Source: Citricoccus sp. CH26A
Lineage (GTDB): Bacteria > Actinomycetota > Actinomycetes > Actinomycetales > Micrococcaceae
NCBI RefSeq assembly: GCF_000224415.1
Contig: NZ_AFXQ01000021.1
Span: forward strand, 1-47,061
Reading direction: 5' to 3'
DNA length: 47,061 nt
Shown: positions 1 to 8,364 of the stretch, in pieces
How the letters are laid out: the number at the start of each line of letters is the position of its first letter
Position numbering within the stretch: position 1 is the stretch's first letter
Program-made: the position numbers and the translations under genes
The notes under the pieces: model-generated
What the model saw: only the letters and a program-made list of their open reading frames with translations
What the model was told of the DNA's origin: nothing
Databases searched by the model: none

Positions 1-1148
1 AGTCCCTGCGCCGTCTCCGGGCCCACCTGGGGGCACTCAACACGGCCACCCTGCAGCGGCTGGACAACACGCTGCCCTGGTACCGTCAGCTCACCCCGGA
101 CGAGCGGTCCTCCCTGGGGCTGATCGCCCAGCGCGGCCTGACCGGGTTCCTGTCCTGGTTCGAGCGGCCCTCCACGACCATGACCACGGTGCTCGGCGAG
201 GTCTTCGGCGGGGCGCCCACCGAGCTGACCCGCTCGATCAGCCTGCAGCGGGCCCTGCAGCTGATCCGCACCGTGGTCGACGTGGTCGAGGCCCAGGTGC
301 CGGGCATCGTGCAGGACCGCGACCAGACCCTGGTCCGCGAGGCGGTGCTGCGGTACTCCCGGGAGATCGCCTTCGCCCTGGCCGACGTCTACGCCCGCGC
401 CGCGGAGACCCGGGGCGCCTGGGACAGCCGCAATGAGGCGGTGCTGCTCGACGCCGTGCTGCGCGGGGAGGGACCGGACGAGATCCTCTCCCGGGCCGCG
501 GCCGCGGGCTGGAAGGGCGGGAAGTCCGTCATGGTGATGGCCGGCCGGACTCCGGAGGCGGAGCTGCCCACGCGGCTGTCCGGGATGCGGCGGACCGCCG
601 CCCGCTCGGGATTCGACATCCTGGTCGGCGTCCAGGCCGAACGGCTCGTGCTGGTGCTCGGGGGGGTCGGCGACCCCACGCGGGCGGCCGGTGCCCTGAG
701 TCCCTGGTTCGGCGAGGGGCCCGTGGTCTACGGCCCGGTGACCGACTCCCTCGTGGAAGCGCACCGCAGCGGCCGGGAGGCCCTGGCCGGACTGGCCGCG
801 GCCGCCGCGTGGCCGCGCGCGCTGCGACCCACCCACGCCCAGGACCTGCTCCCGGAGCGGGCGCTGAACGGCGACCAGACCGCGGTCGAGACGCTGGTGC
901 AACGGGTCCACGCCCCCCTGCAGGCCGCCGGCAACTCGTTGCTGGAGACCGTGGACACCTATTGCGAGCTGGGCCATTCCCTGGAGGGCACCGCCCGGGA
1001 GCTGTTCATCCACGCCAACACCGTGCGCTACCGATTGCGCCGGGTCAGTGAGATCACCGGCTGGGACCCCCTGAACCCGCGGGACGCCTACGTGCTGCAG
1101 ACCGCGCTCGCCGTGGGCCGGTTATACCCTCCTGACGAGGCAGGCTAG
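1..1148 (+). CDS. fasR: PucR/CdaR-family transcriptional regulator, FasR-like (5' partial)
   Basis: The reading frame is open from the left edge (first full codon at base 3) to TAG at 1146-1148, so the true start lies outside the window. The ATG at 180 is internal, because well-formed helical protein sequence precedes it. The last 60 or so residues form a PucR C-terminal helix-turn-helix (about 961-1130), with the typical run GTARELFIHANTVRYRLRR followed by an ITGWDP motif. The middle resembles the GGDEF-like domain found in such regulators. In Streptomyces a regulator of this family, FasR, sits directly before fabD-fabH-acpP-fabF and activates that operon. The identical arrangement here supports the same job: setting fatty acid synthesis level. 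The assignment is strong by context and domain; the effector is unknown. Confidence 0.85.
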   Translation, partial: SLRRLRAHLGALNTATLQRLDNTLPWYRQLTPDERSSLGLIAQRGLTGFLSWFERPSTTMTTVLGEVFGGAPTELTRSISLQRALQLIRTVVDVVEAQVPGIVQDRDQTLVREAVLRYSREIAFALADVYARAAETRGAWDSRNEAVLLDAVLRGEGPDEILSRAAAAGWKGGKSVMVMAGRTPEAELPTRLSGMRRTAARSGFDILVGVQAERLVLVLGGVGDPTRAAGALSPWFGEGPVVYGPVTDSLVEAHRSGREALAGLAAAAAWPRALRPTHAQDLLPERALNGDQTAVETLVQRVHAPLQAAGNSLLETVDTYCELGHSLEGTARELFIHANTVRYRLRRVSEITGWDPLNPRDAYVLQTALAVGRLYPPDEAG

Positions 1149-1285
1149 CGACGAACCCCCGCGGGGGCTCCGGCCGGGCGGCGGGAGCGACCCGTGGCCT
1201 TTGTAGGAATCCTCTAAAACGACGCGCGGAGCTTGGTACCGCTACCGCCCCGGAACCAGGTCACGGTTTTGACACAGTAGAGGGC

Positions 1286-2218
1286 ATGCTTGCAATCGTG
1301 TGCCCGGGACAGGGCTCCCAGACCCCCGGGTTCCTGGCGCCCTGGCTGGAACTGGACGGGATGTCCGGCCTGCTGGCCGAGTGGTCCACGGCCACCGGCG
1401 TCGACCTGACCGGCCACGGCACCGTCTCCGACGAGGAGACGATCAAGGACACCGCCGTCGCCCAGCCGCTCATCGTGGCGGCCGGCCTGCTCTCCGCCCG
1501 CGCCCTCGGCCTCCAGGATCTCCCCGCGCAGGGGTGGGTCGCGGCCGGGCACTCCGTCGGTGAGATCACCGCCACCGCGCTGGCCGGCGTGCTGCCCCCC
1601 GCCGAGGCCCTCGAGTTCGTCCGCATCCGTGCCACCGGCATGGCCGCCGCGGCGGCCGCCGAGCCGACCGGCATGTCCGCGGTGCTCGGTGGCGATCCGG
1701 ACGAGGTGCTCGCCGCGCTCGCAGCCCACGGGCTCGTCCCCGCCAACGCCAACGGCGGCGGCCAGACCGTCGCCGCCGGCTCGCTGGAGTCCCTGGCCGC
1801 GCTCGCGGCCGAACCGCCGGCCAAGGCCCGCGTCATCCCCCTGAAGGTGGCCGGCGCCTTCCACACCCCCTACATGGCCACGGCCGTGCCGGACCTGAAG
1901 GCCTTCGCGGACGGGCTGTCCCCCGCCGACCCTGCCGTGACGCTGCTGTCCAACCGCGACGGCGAGGCCGTGGGATCCGGACGGGAGGTCGTGGACCGGC
2001 TCGTGGACCAGGTCACCCGCCCCGTGCGCTGGGACCTGTGCATGCAGACCCTGCAGGCCTCCGGCGTGACCGGCATCCTGGAACTGCTGCCCGGCGGCAC
2101 CCTGACCGGACTGGCCAAGCGCGCCCTGAAGGGCACGCCCACGCTCGCACTGAAGTCCCCGGAGGACCTGGACGCCGCCCGGGCATTCATCGCCGAGCAC
2201 ACCACCACCCACGAGTGA
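1286..2218 (+). CDS. fabD: Malonyl-CoA:ACP transacylase
   Basis: The protein has 310 residues, normal for FabD. It transfers malonyl from CoA to acyl carrier protein to feed cytoplasmic type II fatty acid synthesis. The N-terminal GQGSQ motif is at residues 8-12. The nucleophile elbow GHSVG is at 88-92 (Ser90), and the catalytic His193 lies in GAFHTPYM. The ATG start matches the family N-terminus (MLAIVCPGQG). The only purine-rich stretch, GAGGG, ends one base before the ATG, so the ribosome site is poor and a very short leader is possible. It is the first gene after the regulator, and fabH follows after 55 bases, consistent with one operon. Confidence 0.95.
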   Translation: MLAIVCPGQGSQTPGFLAPWLELDGMSGLLAEWSTATGVDLTGHGTVSDEETIKDTAVAQPLIVAAGLLSARALGLQDLPAQGWVAAGHSVGEITATALAGVLPPAEALEFVRIRATGMAAAAAAEPTGMSAVLGGDPDEVLAALAAHGLVPANANGGGQTVAAGSLESLAALAAEPPAKARVIPLKVAGAFHTPYMATAVPDLKAFADGLSPADPAVTLLSNRDGEAVGSGREVVDRLVDQVTRPVRWDLCMQTLQASGVTGILELLPGGTLTGLAKRALKGTPTLALKSPEDLDAARAFIAEHTTTHE

Positions 2219-2273
2219 CCGGGCTCCCGCCCGCACCGCACGCCCAGACCTCCAGCAGAACGTCGAGGACCAG

Positions 2274-3329
2274 ATGACCACCCCCACCCTGAACCAGTAC
2301 GTGCCGGCCACCGGCAGCCGCATCCTGTCCGTCGGGGCCGCGCGCGGCAACCTGGTGGTGACCAACGACGACATCGCCGGTCCCATCAACTCCTCCGACG
2401 AGTGGATCCAGAAGCGCACCGGCATCGTCACCCGTCGGCGCGCCGACGCGGACACCTCCCTGCTCGACCTGGCCACCGAGGCCGCCCAGGAGGCCGTGCA
2501 GAAGGCCGGGCTGACCGGAGCGGACATCGACGCCGTCATCGTCTCCACGGTCACCTCCCCGTATGCCACGCCCTCCGTGGCCGCCGCCCTGGCCCACAAC
2601 CTCGGCGCCACCCCGGCGCCGGCCTTCGACATCTCCGCCGCCTGCGCCGGGTACTGCTACGGCGTGGCCCAGGCCGATGCCCTGGTCCGGTCCGGGATGG
2701 CGCGCAACGTCGTGGTGGTCGGGGCGGAGAAGCTCTCGGACGTCATCGACGAGACCGACCGCTCGATCTCCTTCATCCTGGGCGACGGGGCCGGCGCCGT
2801 CGTGATCGCCGCGTCCGACGAGCCCGGGATCGCCCCGAGCGTGTGGGGGTCGGACGGGGAGCGCTGGGACACCGTGAGCATGACCCGGTCCCTGCTGGAC
2901 CTGCGCGATGCGGCCGAGACCGCGCGTCGGACCGGGGACGTCTCGGCCCTGACGAACCCCGATGACAAGCTCTGGCCGACCCTGCGCCAGGACGGCCCCA
3001 GCGTGTTCCGCTGGGCGGTCTGGTCCATGGCCAAGGTGGCCCAGGAGGCCCTCGACAAGGCCGGCATCGCCCCGGGCGACCTGGCGGCCTTCCTGCCCCA
3101 CCAGGCCAACGAGCGGATCATCGACGAGCTGGCCAAGCAGCTGAAGATCCCGGACACGGTCACCATCGGCCGGGACATCAAGGAGACCGGCAACACCTCG
3201 GCGGCCTCGGTCCCGCTGGCGATGCACCGCGTCCTCGAGGAGGACCCCTCCCTCAGCGGCGGCCTGGCCCTGCAGATCGGCTTCGGCGCCGGGCTCGTCT
3301 ACGGCGCCCAGGTGGTCCGGCTCCCCTGA
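2274..3329 (+). CDS. fabH: Beta-ketoacyl-ACP synthase III
   Basis: The 351-residue thiolase-fold enzyme condenses a starter acyl-CoA with malonyl-ACP and so primes each fatty acid chain. The catalytic triad is visible: Cys124 (SAACAGYCYG), His276 (FLPHQANER) and Asn307 (GNTSAAS). Gram-positive FabH enzymes often take branched starters, which would suit the anteiso/iso lipids of Micrococcaceae, but specificity cannot be read from the sequence. The ATG at 2274 has a GAGGA site just upstream. The gene lies between fabD and acpP in the standard actinobacterial order. Confidence 0.95.
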   Translation: MTTPTLNQYVPATGSRILSVGAARGNLVVTNDDIAGPINSSDEWIQKRTGIVTRRRADADTSLLDLATEAAQEAVQKAGLTGADIDAVIVSTVTSPYATPSVAAALAHNLGATPAPAFDISAACAGYCYGVAQADALVRSGMARNVVVVGAEKLSDVIDETDRSISFILGDGAGAVVIAASDEPGIAPSVWGSDGERWDTVSMTRSLLDLRDAAETARRTGDVSALTNPDDKLWPTLRQDGPSVFRWAVWSMAKVAQEALDKAGIAPGDLAAFLPHQANERIIDELAKQLKIPDTVTIGRDIKETGNTSAASVPLAMHRVLEEDPSLSGGLALQIGFGAGLVYGAQVVRLP

Positions 3330-3434
3330 GCCCGGGACCGCCCCACAGACCTCCTCGTCCGCCGGACGACGGAGTATCCCGAACACCACCGATTACCACC
3401 CCAGTGGACGAGTGCGTCCCGAAAGGAGCCTGAC

Positions 3435-3680
3435 ATGGCAGACAAGGAAGCGATCCTCGCCGGACTGGCCGAGATCGTCAACGAGGAGACCGGCCTGGAG
3501 ACCGAAGAGGTCCAGCTGGAGAAGTCCTTCACCGATGACCTGGACATCGACTCCATCTCCATGATGACCATCGTGGTCAACGCCGAGGAGAAGTTCGACG
3601 TCAAGATCCCGGACGAGGAAGTCAAGAACCTCAAGACCGTGAACGACGCCGTCGAGTTCATCGCGGCCGCACAGGCCTGA
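3435..3680 (+). CDS. acpP: Acyl carrier protein
   Basis: This is an 81-residue acidic protein with the carrier signature DLDIDSISMM. Ser40 is the expected 4'-phosphopantetheine attachment site. It carries growing acyl chains between the Fab enzymes. The ribosome site AAAGGAG lies seven bases before the ATG and is the strongest in the operon, fitting the high ACP demand. A large stem-loop follows the gene (3694-3736) before fabF, which could give acpP more stable or more abundant mRNA than its neighbours. Confidence 0.96.
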   Translation: MADKEAILAGLAEIVNEETGLETEEVQLEKSFTDDLDIDSISMMTIVVNAEEKFDVKIPDEEVKNLKTVNDAVEFIAAAQA

Positions 3681-3693
3681 TACCGGCCGGCCG

Positions 3694-3736
3694 CGGTCAG
3701 GGGGTCCAGTCCCCAGCGGACCAGACCCCCTGACCG
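3694..3736 (+). promoter_or_regulatory. acpP-fabF intergenic stem-loop (attenuator or mRNA stabiliser)
   Basis: Arms CGGTCAGGGGGTC (3694-3706) and GACCCCCTGACCG (3724-3736) pair perfectly over 13 bp. A symmetric CA/CA internal loop and a further four pairs (GTCC 3709-3712 with GGAC 3718-3721) close a five-base loop. No T-tract follows, so it is not a classic terminator. Partial termination, or protection of the acpP mRNA from 3' decay, are both reasonable roles. Confidence 0.6.
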
Positions 3737-3824
3737 GCCGTCGCCACCACCCCGGCCGCCTGCGACCCAGCCGGCCCCGACTCACTTTCCGGGTCCACCG
3801 ACCCTGACGACCGAAGGCAGACAC

Positions 3825-5072
3825 ATGAACCGCACAGCCGTGATCACCGGGCTCGGTGCCACGACACCGATCGGCGGCGACGTCCCCACCCTGTGGCGGA
3901 ACGCCCTGGCCGGAACGCCCGGTGCCCGCCCCCTGGAACAGGACTGGGTCGCCGAGTACGAGCTGCCGGTGACGTTCGCCGCCCAGCTGAGCTCGCCCGT
4001 GGCCGACTCGCTCACCAAGGTCGAGATGAAGCGGATGGACCCCACCACGCAGTACGGCGTGGTCGCCGCCCGCGAGGCCTGGGCCGACGCGGGCCTGACC
4101 GGTGAGGGCACCGTGGACCCGGATCGCTTCGCCGTGGCCTTCGGCACCGGCATCGGCGGCGTCTGGACCCTGTTGGACGGCTGGGACACCCTGCGCAACA
4201 AGGGTCCGCGCCGCGTGCTGCCGATGACCGTCCCCATGCTCATGCCCAACGGGCCCGCGGCCGCGATCAGCCTGGACCTGGGTGCGCGCGCCGGGGCCCG
4301 GACCCCCGTCTCGGCCTGCGCGTCCGGCACCGAGGCCATGGACCTGGCCCTCCAGCTGATCCGCAGCGGACAGGCCGACGTCGTGGTCTGCGGGGGCACC
4401 GAGGCCGCCATCCACCCGCTGCCGATCGCCGCCTTCGCGGCCATGCAGGCGCTCTCCCGCCGCAACGACGAGCCGGAGCGCGCCTCCCGCCCCTACGACA
4501 GCGACCGTGACGGCTTCGTGCTCGGTGAGGGCGCCGGCGCCCTGGTGATCGAGTCCGAGGAGCACGCCCGTGCCCGCGGCGCCCGGGTCTATGCCGAACT
4601 GGCCGGATCCGGCGTGACCTCGGACTCGTACCACATCACTGCTCCCGAGGCTGAGGGCCTGGGTGCCGCCCGTGCCCTCCGGGCAGCCCTCGAGTCCGCC
4701 GGGGCCTCCCCCGAGGACGTCAGCCACGTCAACGCCCACGCGACCTCCACCCCGGTGGGTGACCGGCCGGAGTACCTGGCGATGAAGTCCGTGTTCGCCG
4801 GGCACCTGGACAGTGTGCCCGTCTCGGCCACGAAGAGCCAGACCGGGCACCTGCTGGGCGCCTCCGGGGCCATCGAGTCCGTGCTCTCGGTCCTGGCGGT
4901 CTACCACGGCCAGGCACCGGTGACGATCAACCTCGAGAACCAGGACCCCGAGATCCCGATGGACGTGGTGACCGGAACTCCCCGCCAGCTCCCCGAGGGT
5001 CAGCGGGTCGCCGTGAACAACTCCTTCGGCTTCGGCGGCCACAACGCCGTCTCCGTCTTCCGCAGCGTCTGA
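3825..5072 (+). CDS. fabF: Beta-ketoacyl-ACP synthase II
   Basis: The 415-residue condensing enzyme elongates acyl-ACP with malonyl-ACP. The catalytic residues are Cys165 (PVSACASGTE), His305 (NAHATSTPVGD) and His342 (SQTGHLLGASG), with the conserved Lys337 just before. A GAAGG site precedes the ATG at 3825. It is the last gene of the fab operon, ending at TGA 5070-5072, and a strong hairpin lies about 50 bases downstream. FabB is unlikely, since actinobacteria carry the FabF form in this locus. Confidence 0.95.
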   Translation: MNRTAVITGLGATTPIGGDVPTLWRNALAGTPGARPLEQDWVAEYELPVTFAAQLSSPVADSLTKVEMKRMDPTTQYGVVAAREAWADAGLTGEGTVDPDRFAVAFGTGIGGVWTLLDGWDTLRNKGPRRVLPMTVPMLMPNGPAAAISLDLGARAGARTPVSACASGTEAMDLALQLIRSGQADVVVCGGTEAAIHPLPIAAFAAMQALSRRNDEPERASRPYDSDRDGFVLGEGAGALVIESEEHARARGARVYAELAGSGVTSDSYHITAPEAEGLGAARALRAALESAGASPEDVSHVNAHATSTPVGDRPEYLAMKSVFAGHLDSVPVSATKSQTGHLLGASGAIESVLSVLAVYHGQAPVTINLENQDPEIPMDVVTGTPRQLPEGQRVAVNNSFGFGGHNAVSVFRSV

Positions 5073-5119
5073 TCACGCCGCGGCCGGACGATCCGGCGCA
5101 TCCGCCGACCGGCACACGG

Positions 5120-5155
5120 GACGAGGCCCGCCAGGTGATCCTGGCGGGCCTCGTC
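5120..5155. terminator. Bidirectional hairpin between fabF and the DUF3145 gene
   Basis: A perfect 15-bp stem (5120-5134 with 5141-5155, core ACGAGGCCCGCCAG) closes a small loop, GTGATC, whose outer bases can also pair. It lies between convergent genes, 48 bases after the fabF stop and 32 bases beyond the DUF3145 stop, so it can serve both strands. It lacks a long T-tract, as is common in high-GC actinobacteria. Confidence 0.75.
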
Positions 5156-5186
5156 GTGACTGGAAGGCGTGGTGGGGTGCGGTCGG

Positions 5187-5690
5187 TCAGCCGACCTGGT
5201 GCAGCCAGCGCACCGGGGCGCCGTCGGCGGCCTGGCGGAAGGGCTCGAGCTCCTCGTCCCAGGCCTCGCCCAGGGCCAGGCTGAGTTCGTGGAAGACGGC
5301 TGAGGGATCGCCGTTGGCCTGTTCGTAGGCGTAGCGGATCCGGTCCTCGGAGACCATGATGTTGCCGGTGACGTCCGTGGTGGCATGGAAGATGCCCAGT
5401 TCGGGGGTGTGGGACCAGCGGCTGCCGTCGCAGCCCGGCGAGGCCTCCTCGGTGATCTCATACCGCAGGTGGGCCCACCCCCGCAGCGCCGAGGCCAGCC
5501 GGGCACCGCTGCCCTGGGCCGCCGTCCACCCGATCTCGGCACGGTAGGCGCCCTGGGCGGCCGGCTGCGCCGACCATTCCAGGCGGTCCTGCGCACCGAG
5601 AACCGACCCCACGGCCCACTCGATGTGGGGGCACAGTGCGGCAGGGGCCGAGTGGATGTACAGAATTCCACGGACCATGGTTTCAGACAT
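5187..5690 (-). CDS. DUF3145 family protein
   Basis: The 167-residue protein matches the actinobacterial DUF3145 family in length and in recognisable stretches (RGILYIHSAP near the N-terminus, LEWSAQP, ALGEAWDEELEPFR near the C-terminus). The family has no established biochemical role. A good ribosome site (GGGAGGA) lies upstream of ATG 5690. It is downstream of xerC on the same strand, but 233 bases apart, so it may have its own promoter. No transmembrane segment or signal peptide is evident, which suggests a cytoplasmic protein. Confidence 0.8.
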   Translation of the reverse strand: MSETMVRGILYIHSAPAALCPHIEWAVGSVLGAQDRLEWSAQPAAQGAYRAEIGWTAAQGSGARLASALRGWAHLRYEITEEASPGCDGSRWSHTPELGIFHATTDVTGNIMVSEDRIRYAYEQANGDPSAVFHELSLALGEAWDEELEPFRQAADGAPVRWLHQVG

Positions 5691-5923
5691 ACGTTCCTCC
5701 CAGTGCTGTGCGGTACGTCTTCCCCAACGACCCCACAGGCGTCGGAGCCTGTTCCGGCTCCCGGAGGATGCGACCAGCGCCGCATGTCCTCTCGATGTTC
5801 AGTTCTCGGCAAGCGTCCGAGGTCAGCCTTGCGAATTTCCCTCGTGTGCTACTCCGCACCATTGTGCATCATCAACGTCACGTGGGCCAATACCGCGGTG
5901 TGGGCGACGCGCCGGTCGGGGCT

Positions 5924-7090
5924 TCACGCCCTCGGATGTGCCTGGCGGTACCCTTCGCGCAGCCGTTCGATGGAGATGTGGGTGTAGAGCTGGGTGGTCT
6001 GCAGCGAGGAGTGGCCCAGCAGCTCCTGCACGCTGCGCAGGTCCGCGCCGCCGTCCAGCAGATGGGTGGCGGCCGTGTGGCGCAGCACGTGCGGCCCGCT
6101 GGCGGAGGTGTCCCCCAGGGCGGTCAGGGCGGTGTTCACCATCTCCCGGATCTGCCGCACGCCCAGGCGCCCCCCGCGCACGCCGAGGAACAGCGGGTCC
6201 TCGTGACGGGATCCCTCGGAGCCGGTGTCCACCGCCAGGTGTCGCCGGCCCTGGTCCAGCCACCGGCCCAGGGCGGTCCCGGCCGGCACCCCGAAGGGCA
6301 CGGTGCGTTGCTTGCCGCCCTTGCCGGTGACCCTCAGGGTGCGCCGCTCGTGGTCCACGTCCGCCCGGTCCAGTCCAGCCAGTTCCGAGACCCGCAGGCC
6401 CGTGGCGTAGAGCAGTTCGAGGATCGCGGCGTCACGCAGCGCGACGGCGCGACGGCGGGCCTCCTCGACGGTGAGGGGTCCTGAGCGGTGCGTGCCCGGC
6501 GCCTCCTCAGCCCCCACCGGCCCCGGGCCGGGCCCGGCTTGACGGTCCGCCGCACGTCGCGGTTCCCGTTCCTCGGTCCGGTGTGGTTCCTGCCCCGCGG
6601 CCCGGCCCCCTCCTGCCCCCGCGGCCTGCCCCGCGGCGTCCAGCAGCCGTCCGGCCTGATCGGCACTGAGGGCATCCGGCAGGGTGGCGGCCCGTTTAGG
6701 GGAGGTCAGCCGGAGCGACGGGTCCTGCTCCAGGTGCCCCTCGCGGACCGCCCAGGCCATGAAGACGCGCACGGAGGCCCCCTTGCGCGCCAGCGTGGAA
6801 CGCGACCGCCCGGTGAGAGACAGGCGGCCGAGCCACCCGCGCAGGTCCGGCAGGTCGATCTCCCCCAGGACGTCCGGCAGGGCACCGTCCTGGACCGGGA
6901 GGCCCGCGTGTCCGGCGATGTCCCGGACCAGACCCTCGAGGTCCGAGAGGTAGGCGCGGACGGTCTGCGGGGACCGGTTCCGCTCGTGCATCAGGTACTC
7001 GGCGAACCCCTCCACCCAGGACCGGTCCCGCTGCGACAGCCGTGGGGGGCGGGAGCGTCCCGGGGTGGCGGCACCTGGTGTGGCGGACAT
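5924..7090 (-). CDS. xerC: Tyrosine recombinase XerC, with an inserted linker
   Basis: The 388-residue recombinase resolves chromosome dimers at dif, with a XerD partner and FtsK. A SAM-like core-binding domain spans about 22-130. The catalytic domain keeps the full set: Arg233 (TGLRVSEL), Lys257 (TGKGGK), His334 and Arg337 (HVLRH), His360 (LLGHSS) and Tyr369 (TQLYTHIS). Between the domains, about 155-210, lies a low-complexity Gly/Ala/Arg/Pro insertion not found in ordinary XerC proteins of about 300 residues. The open frame extends far upstream, but the ATG at 7090 starts just before the conserved part and 29 bases after dprA ends. XerC rather than XerD is favoured by the dprA neighbour. 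Confidence 0.88.
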   Translation of the reverse strand: MSATPGAATPGRSRPPRLSQRDRSWVEGFAEYLMHERNRSPQTVRAYLSDLEGLVRDIAGHAGLPVQDGALPDVLGEIDLPDLRGWLGRLSLTGRSRSTLARKGASVRVFMAWAVREGHLEQDPSLRLTSPKRAATLPDALSADQAGRLLDAAGQAAGAGGGRAAGQEPHRTEEREPRRAADRQAGPGPGPVGAEEAPGTHRSGPLTVEEARRRAVALRDAAILELLYATGLRVSELAGLDRADVDHERRTLRVTGKGGKQRTVPFGVPAGTALGRWLDQGRRHLAVDTGSEGSRHEDPLFLGVRGGRLGVRQIREMVNTALTALGDTSASGPHVLRHTAATHLLDGGADLRSVQELLGHSSLQTTQLYTHISIERLREGYRQAHPRA

Positions 7091-7119
7091 GGTCCCACTC
7101 TGCCACCGATCGGTCCGGA

Positions 7120-8364
7120 CTAACCGGATCTCCGCCGCCACCCGGACGCCTGCTGGTCCGCCAGGCCCTGGCGGTGCAGCTTCTGGAGCACTCCCAGGAC
7201 GGTCCCGGGACCCAGCCCGGCCACCGAGCAGAGCCGGTCCACCGGTGCCGCGTTGCGCAACGGCAGCGCCTCGTAGACCAGCAGCTCCTCCACGGTCAGG
7301 TGGTCGTGCGGCCGGTCGTCCGCTGCGCCACCGGATCCACCGGCGGGCCCGGTTCCCGGGGTCCTTCCCCCCGGTGTGCCCGGACCGGATCCGGCCACCG
7401 GGCCTCCGGGCAGCAGTTCCAGGGCCTCCTCGACCTGGGTGACGATCACCGCCGGTGACTCCCGCAGCAGACGGTGGCACCCGGCCGAGGTGGCCGAGGT
7501 GATGGGGCCGGGGACCACGCCGAGGTCGCGGCCCAGTCCGAGGGCATGGCCCGCGGTGTTCTGCGCGCCGGATCGCCAGCGGGCCTCGACCACCAGCACG
7601 GCCCCGGACAGTGCGGCGATGAGCCTGTTGCGCTGGAGGAAGCGGTGCCGGGTGGGGCTGGTCCCCGGGGACATCTCGGACAGCAGCAGTCCACTCGAGG
7701 CGATGTCCCGCAGGAGCTGCTCGTTGCCGGCCGGGTAGAAGCGGTCGAGTCCGCCGGCCAGTACGGCGACCGTGGCGGGTTCCCCCGTGCCGGAACCCAG
7801 GGCCGTCTGATGGGCGAGGGCGTCGATCCCGTAGGCGCCGCCGGACATCACCGTGATCCCACGTGCACCGATCCCCCCGGTCAGCATGCGGGTCGCCGTC
7901 CGACCGTAGGCACTCGCCTCCCGGCTGCCGACGACGGCCAGGGTCCTCTCCGCCCGGGGCATCCCCCCGGTCCCGCGGTACCAGAGCGCCACCGGTGCCG
8001 CCGGCCCGAGGTCCTCGACGGCCGGCGGCCACCCCGGGTCGCCGGGGATGAGCAGGCCACCGCCCAGGCGGTGCAGCGTGTCCAGGTCGCGTTCCGGGGC
8101 GAGCGTCCCCGACCGGGCGTTCCAGCGCTCCCGCCCGTTCCGCCAGCCCCGGCTCGTCAGCGGGATCCCGGCGGACTGCAAGGACAGGGAGAGTTCCTGG
8201 CGCTCGTCCGCGCTCGGCTGGTCCCGTCCGGTGAGGAGGTCGAGGGCCCGGACAGCACCCCATACCCGGACCGCGGACAGGCCGAGGACATCCCCGGGGT
8301 CCACCAACCGGGTGAGCGCGGCCCGGGCGATGCGCTCACCGTGTCCGGCCAGCCCGGTGCTCAC
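7120..8364 (-). CDS. dprA: DNA-processing protein DprA
   Basis: The 414-residue protein loads RecA on incoming single-stranded DNA during natural transformation. The Rossmann-like DNA_processg_A domain is clear: VVGSREASAYG (about 144-154), SGGAYGIDALAH (174-185), GGLDRFYPAGN (204-214) and RNRLIA (245-250). A winged-helix domain follows at about 355-405, after a Gly/Pro-rich linker (320-350). The GTG start at 8364 overlaps the comM stop as GTGA, so translation is probably coupled. Next to comM it forms the usual actinobacterial comM-dprA pair. Confidence 0.92.
   Translation of the reverse strand: MSTGLAGHGERIARAALTRLVDPGDVLGLSAVRVWGAVRALDLLTGRDQPSADERQELSLSLQSAGIPLTSRGWRNGRERWNARSGTLAPERDLDTLHRLGGGLLIPGDPGWPPAVEDLGPAAPVALWYRGTGGMPRAERTLAVVGSREASAYGRTATRMLTGGIGARGITVMSGGAYGIDALAHQTALGSGTGEPATVAVLAGGLDRFYPAGNEQLLRDIASSGLLLSEMSPGTSPTRHRFLQRNRLIAALSGAVLVVEARWRSGAQNTAGHALGLGRDLGVVPGPITSATSAGCHRLLRESPAVIVTQVEEALELLPGGPVAGSGPGTPGGRTPGTGPAGGSGGAADDRPHDHLTVEELLVYEALPLRNAAPVDRLCSVAGLGPGTVLGVLQKLHRQGLADQQASGWRRRSG

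Noticed and set aside
180-1148. ATG at 180 as the start of the regulator gene
   Set aside because: The same frame is open and protein-like back to base 3, so the gene is cut by the window edge.
1156-1167. CCCCCGCGGGGG as a terminator after the regulator gene
   Set aside because: The palindrome leaves a stem of only four pairs with a usable loop and no T-tract.
1269-1274. TTGACA just before the fabD start as a -35 box
   Set aside because: A matching -10 would fall inside fabD, too late to make the full protein.
5691-5812. Possible leader peptide starting MRRWSHPP before the DUF3145 gene
   Set aside because: It has a GAGAGGA site, but the frame runs on antisense-like through DUF3145 without a stop, so it is probably chance.
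7091-8263. Upstream extension of the xerC frame to a protein of 779 residues
   Set aside because: It overlaps dprA in another frame and consists of Pro/Arg/Gly-rich shadow sequence; ATG 7090 precedes the conserved part.
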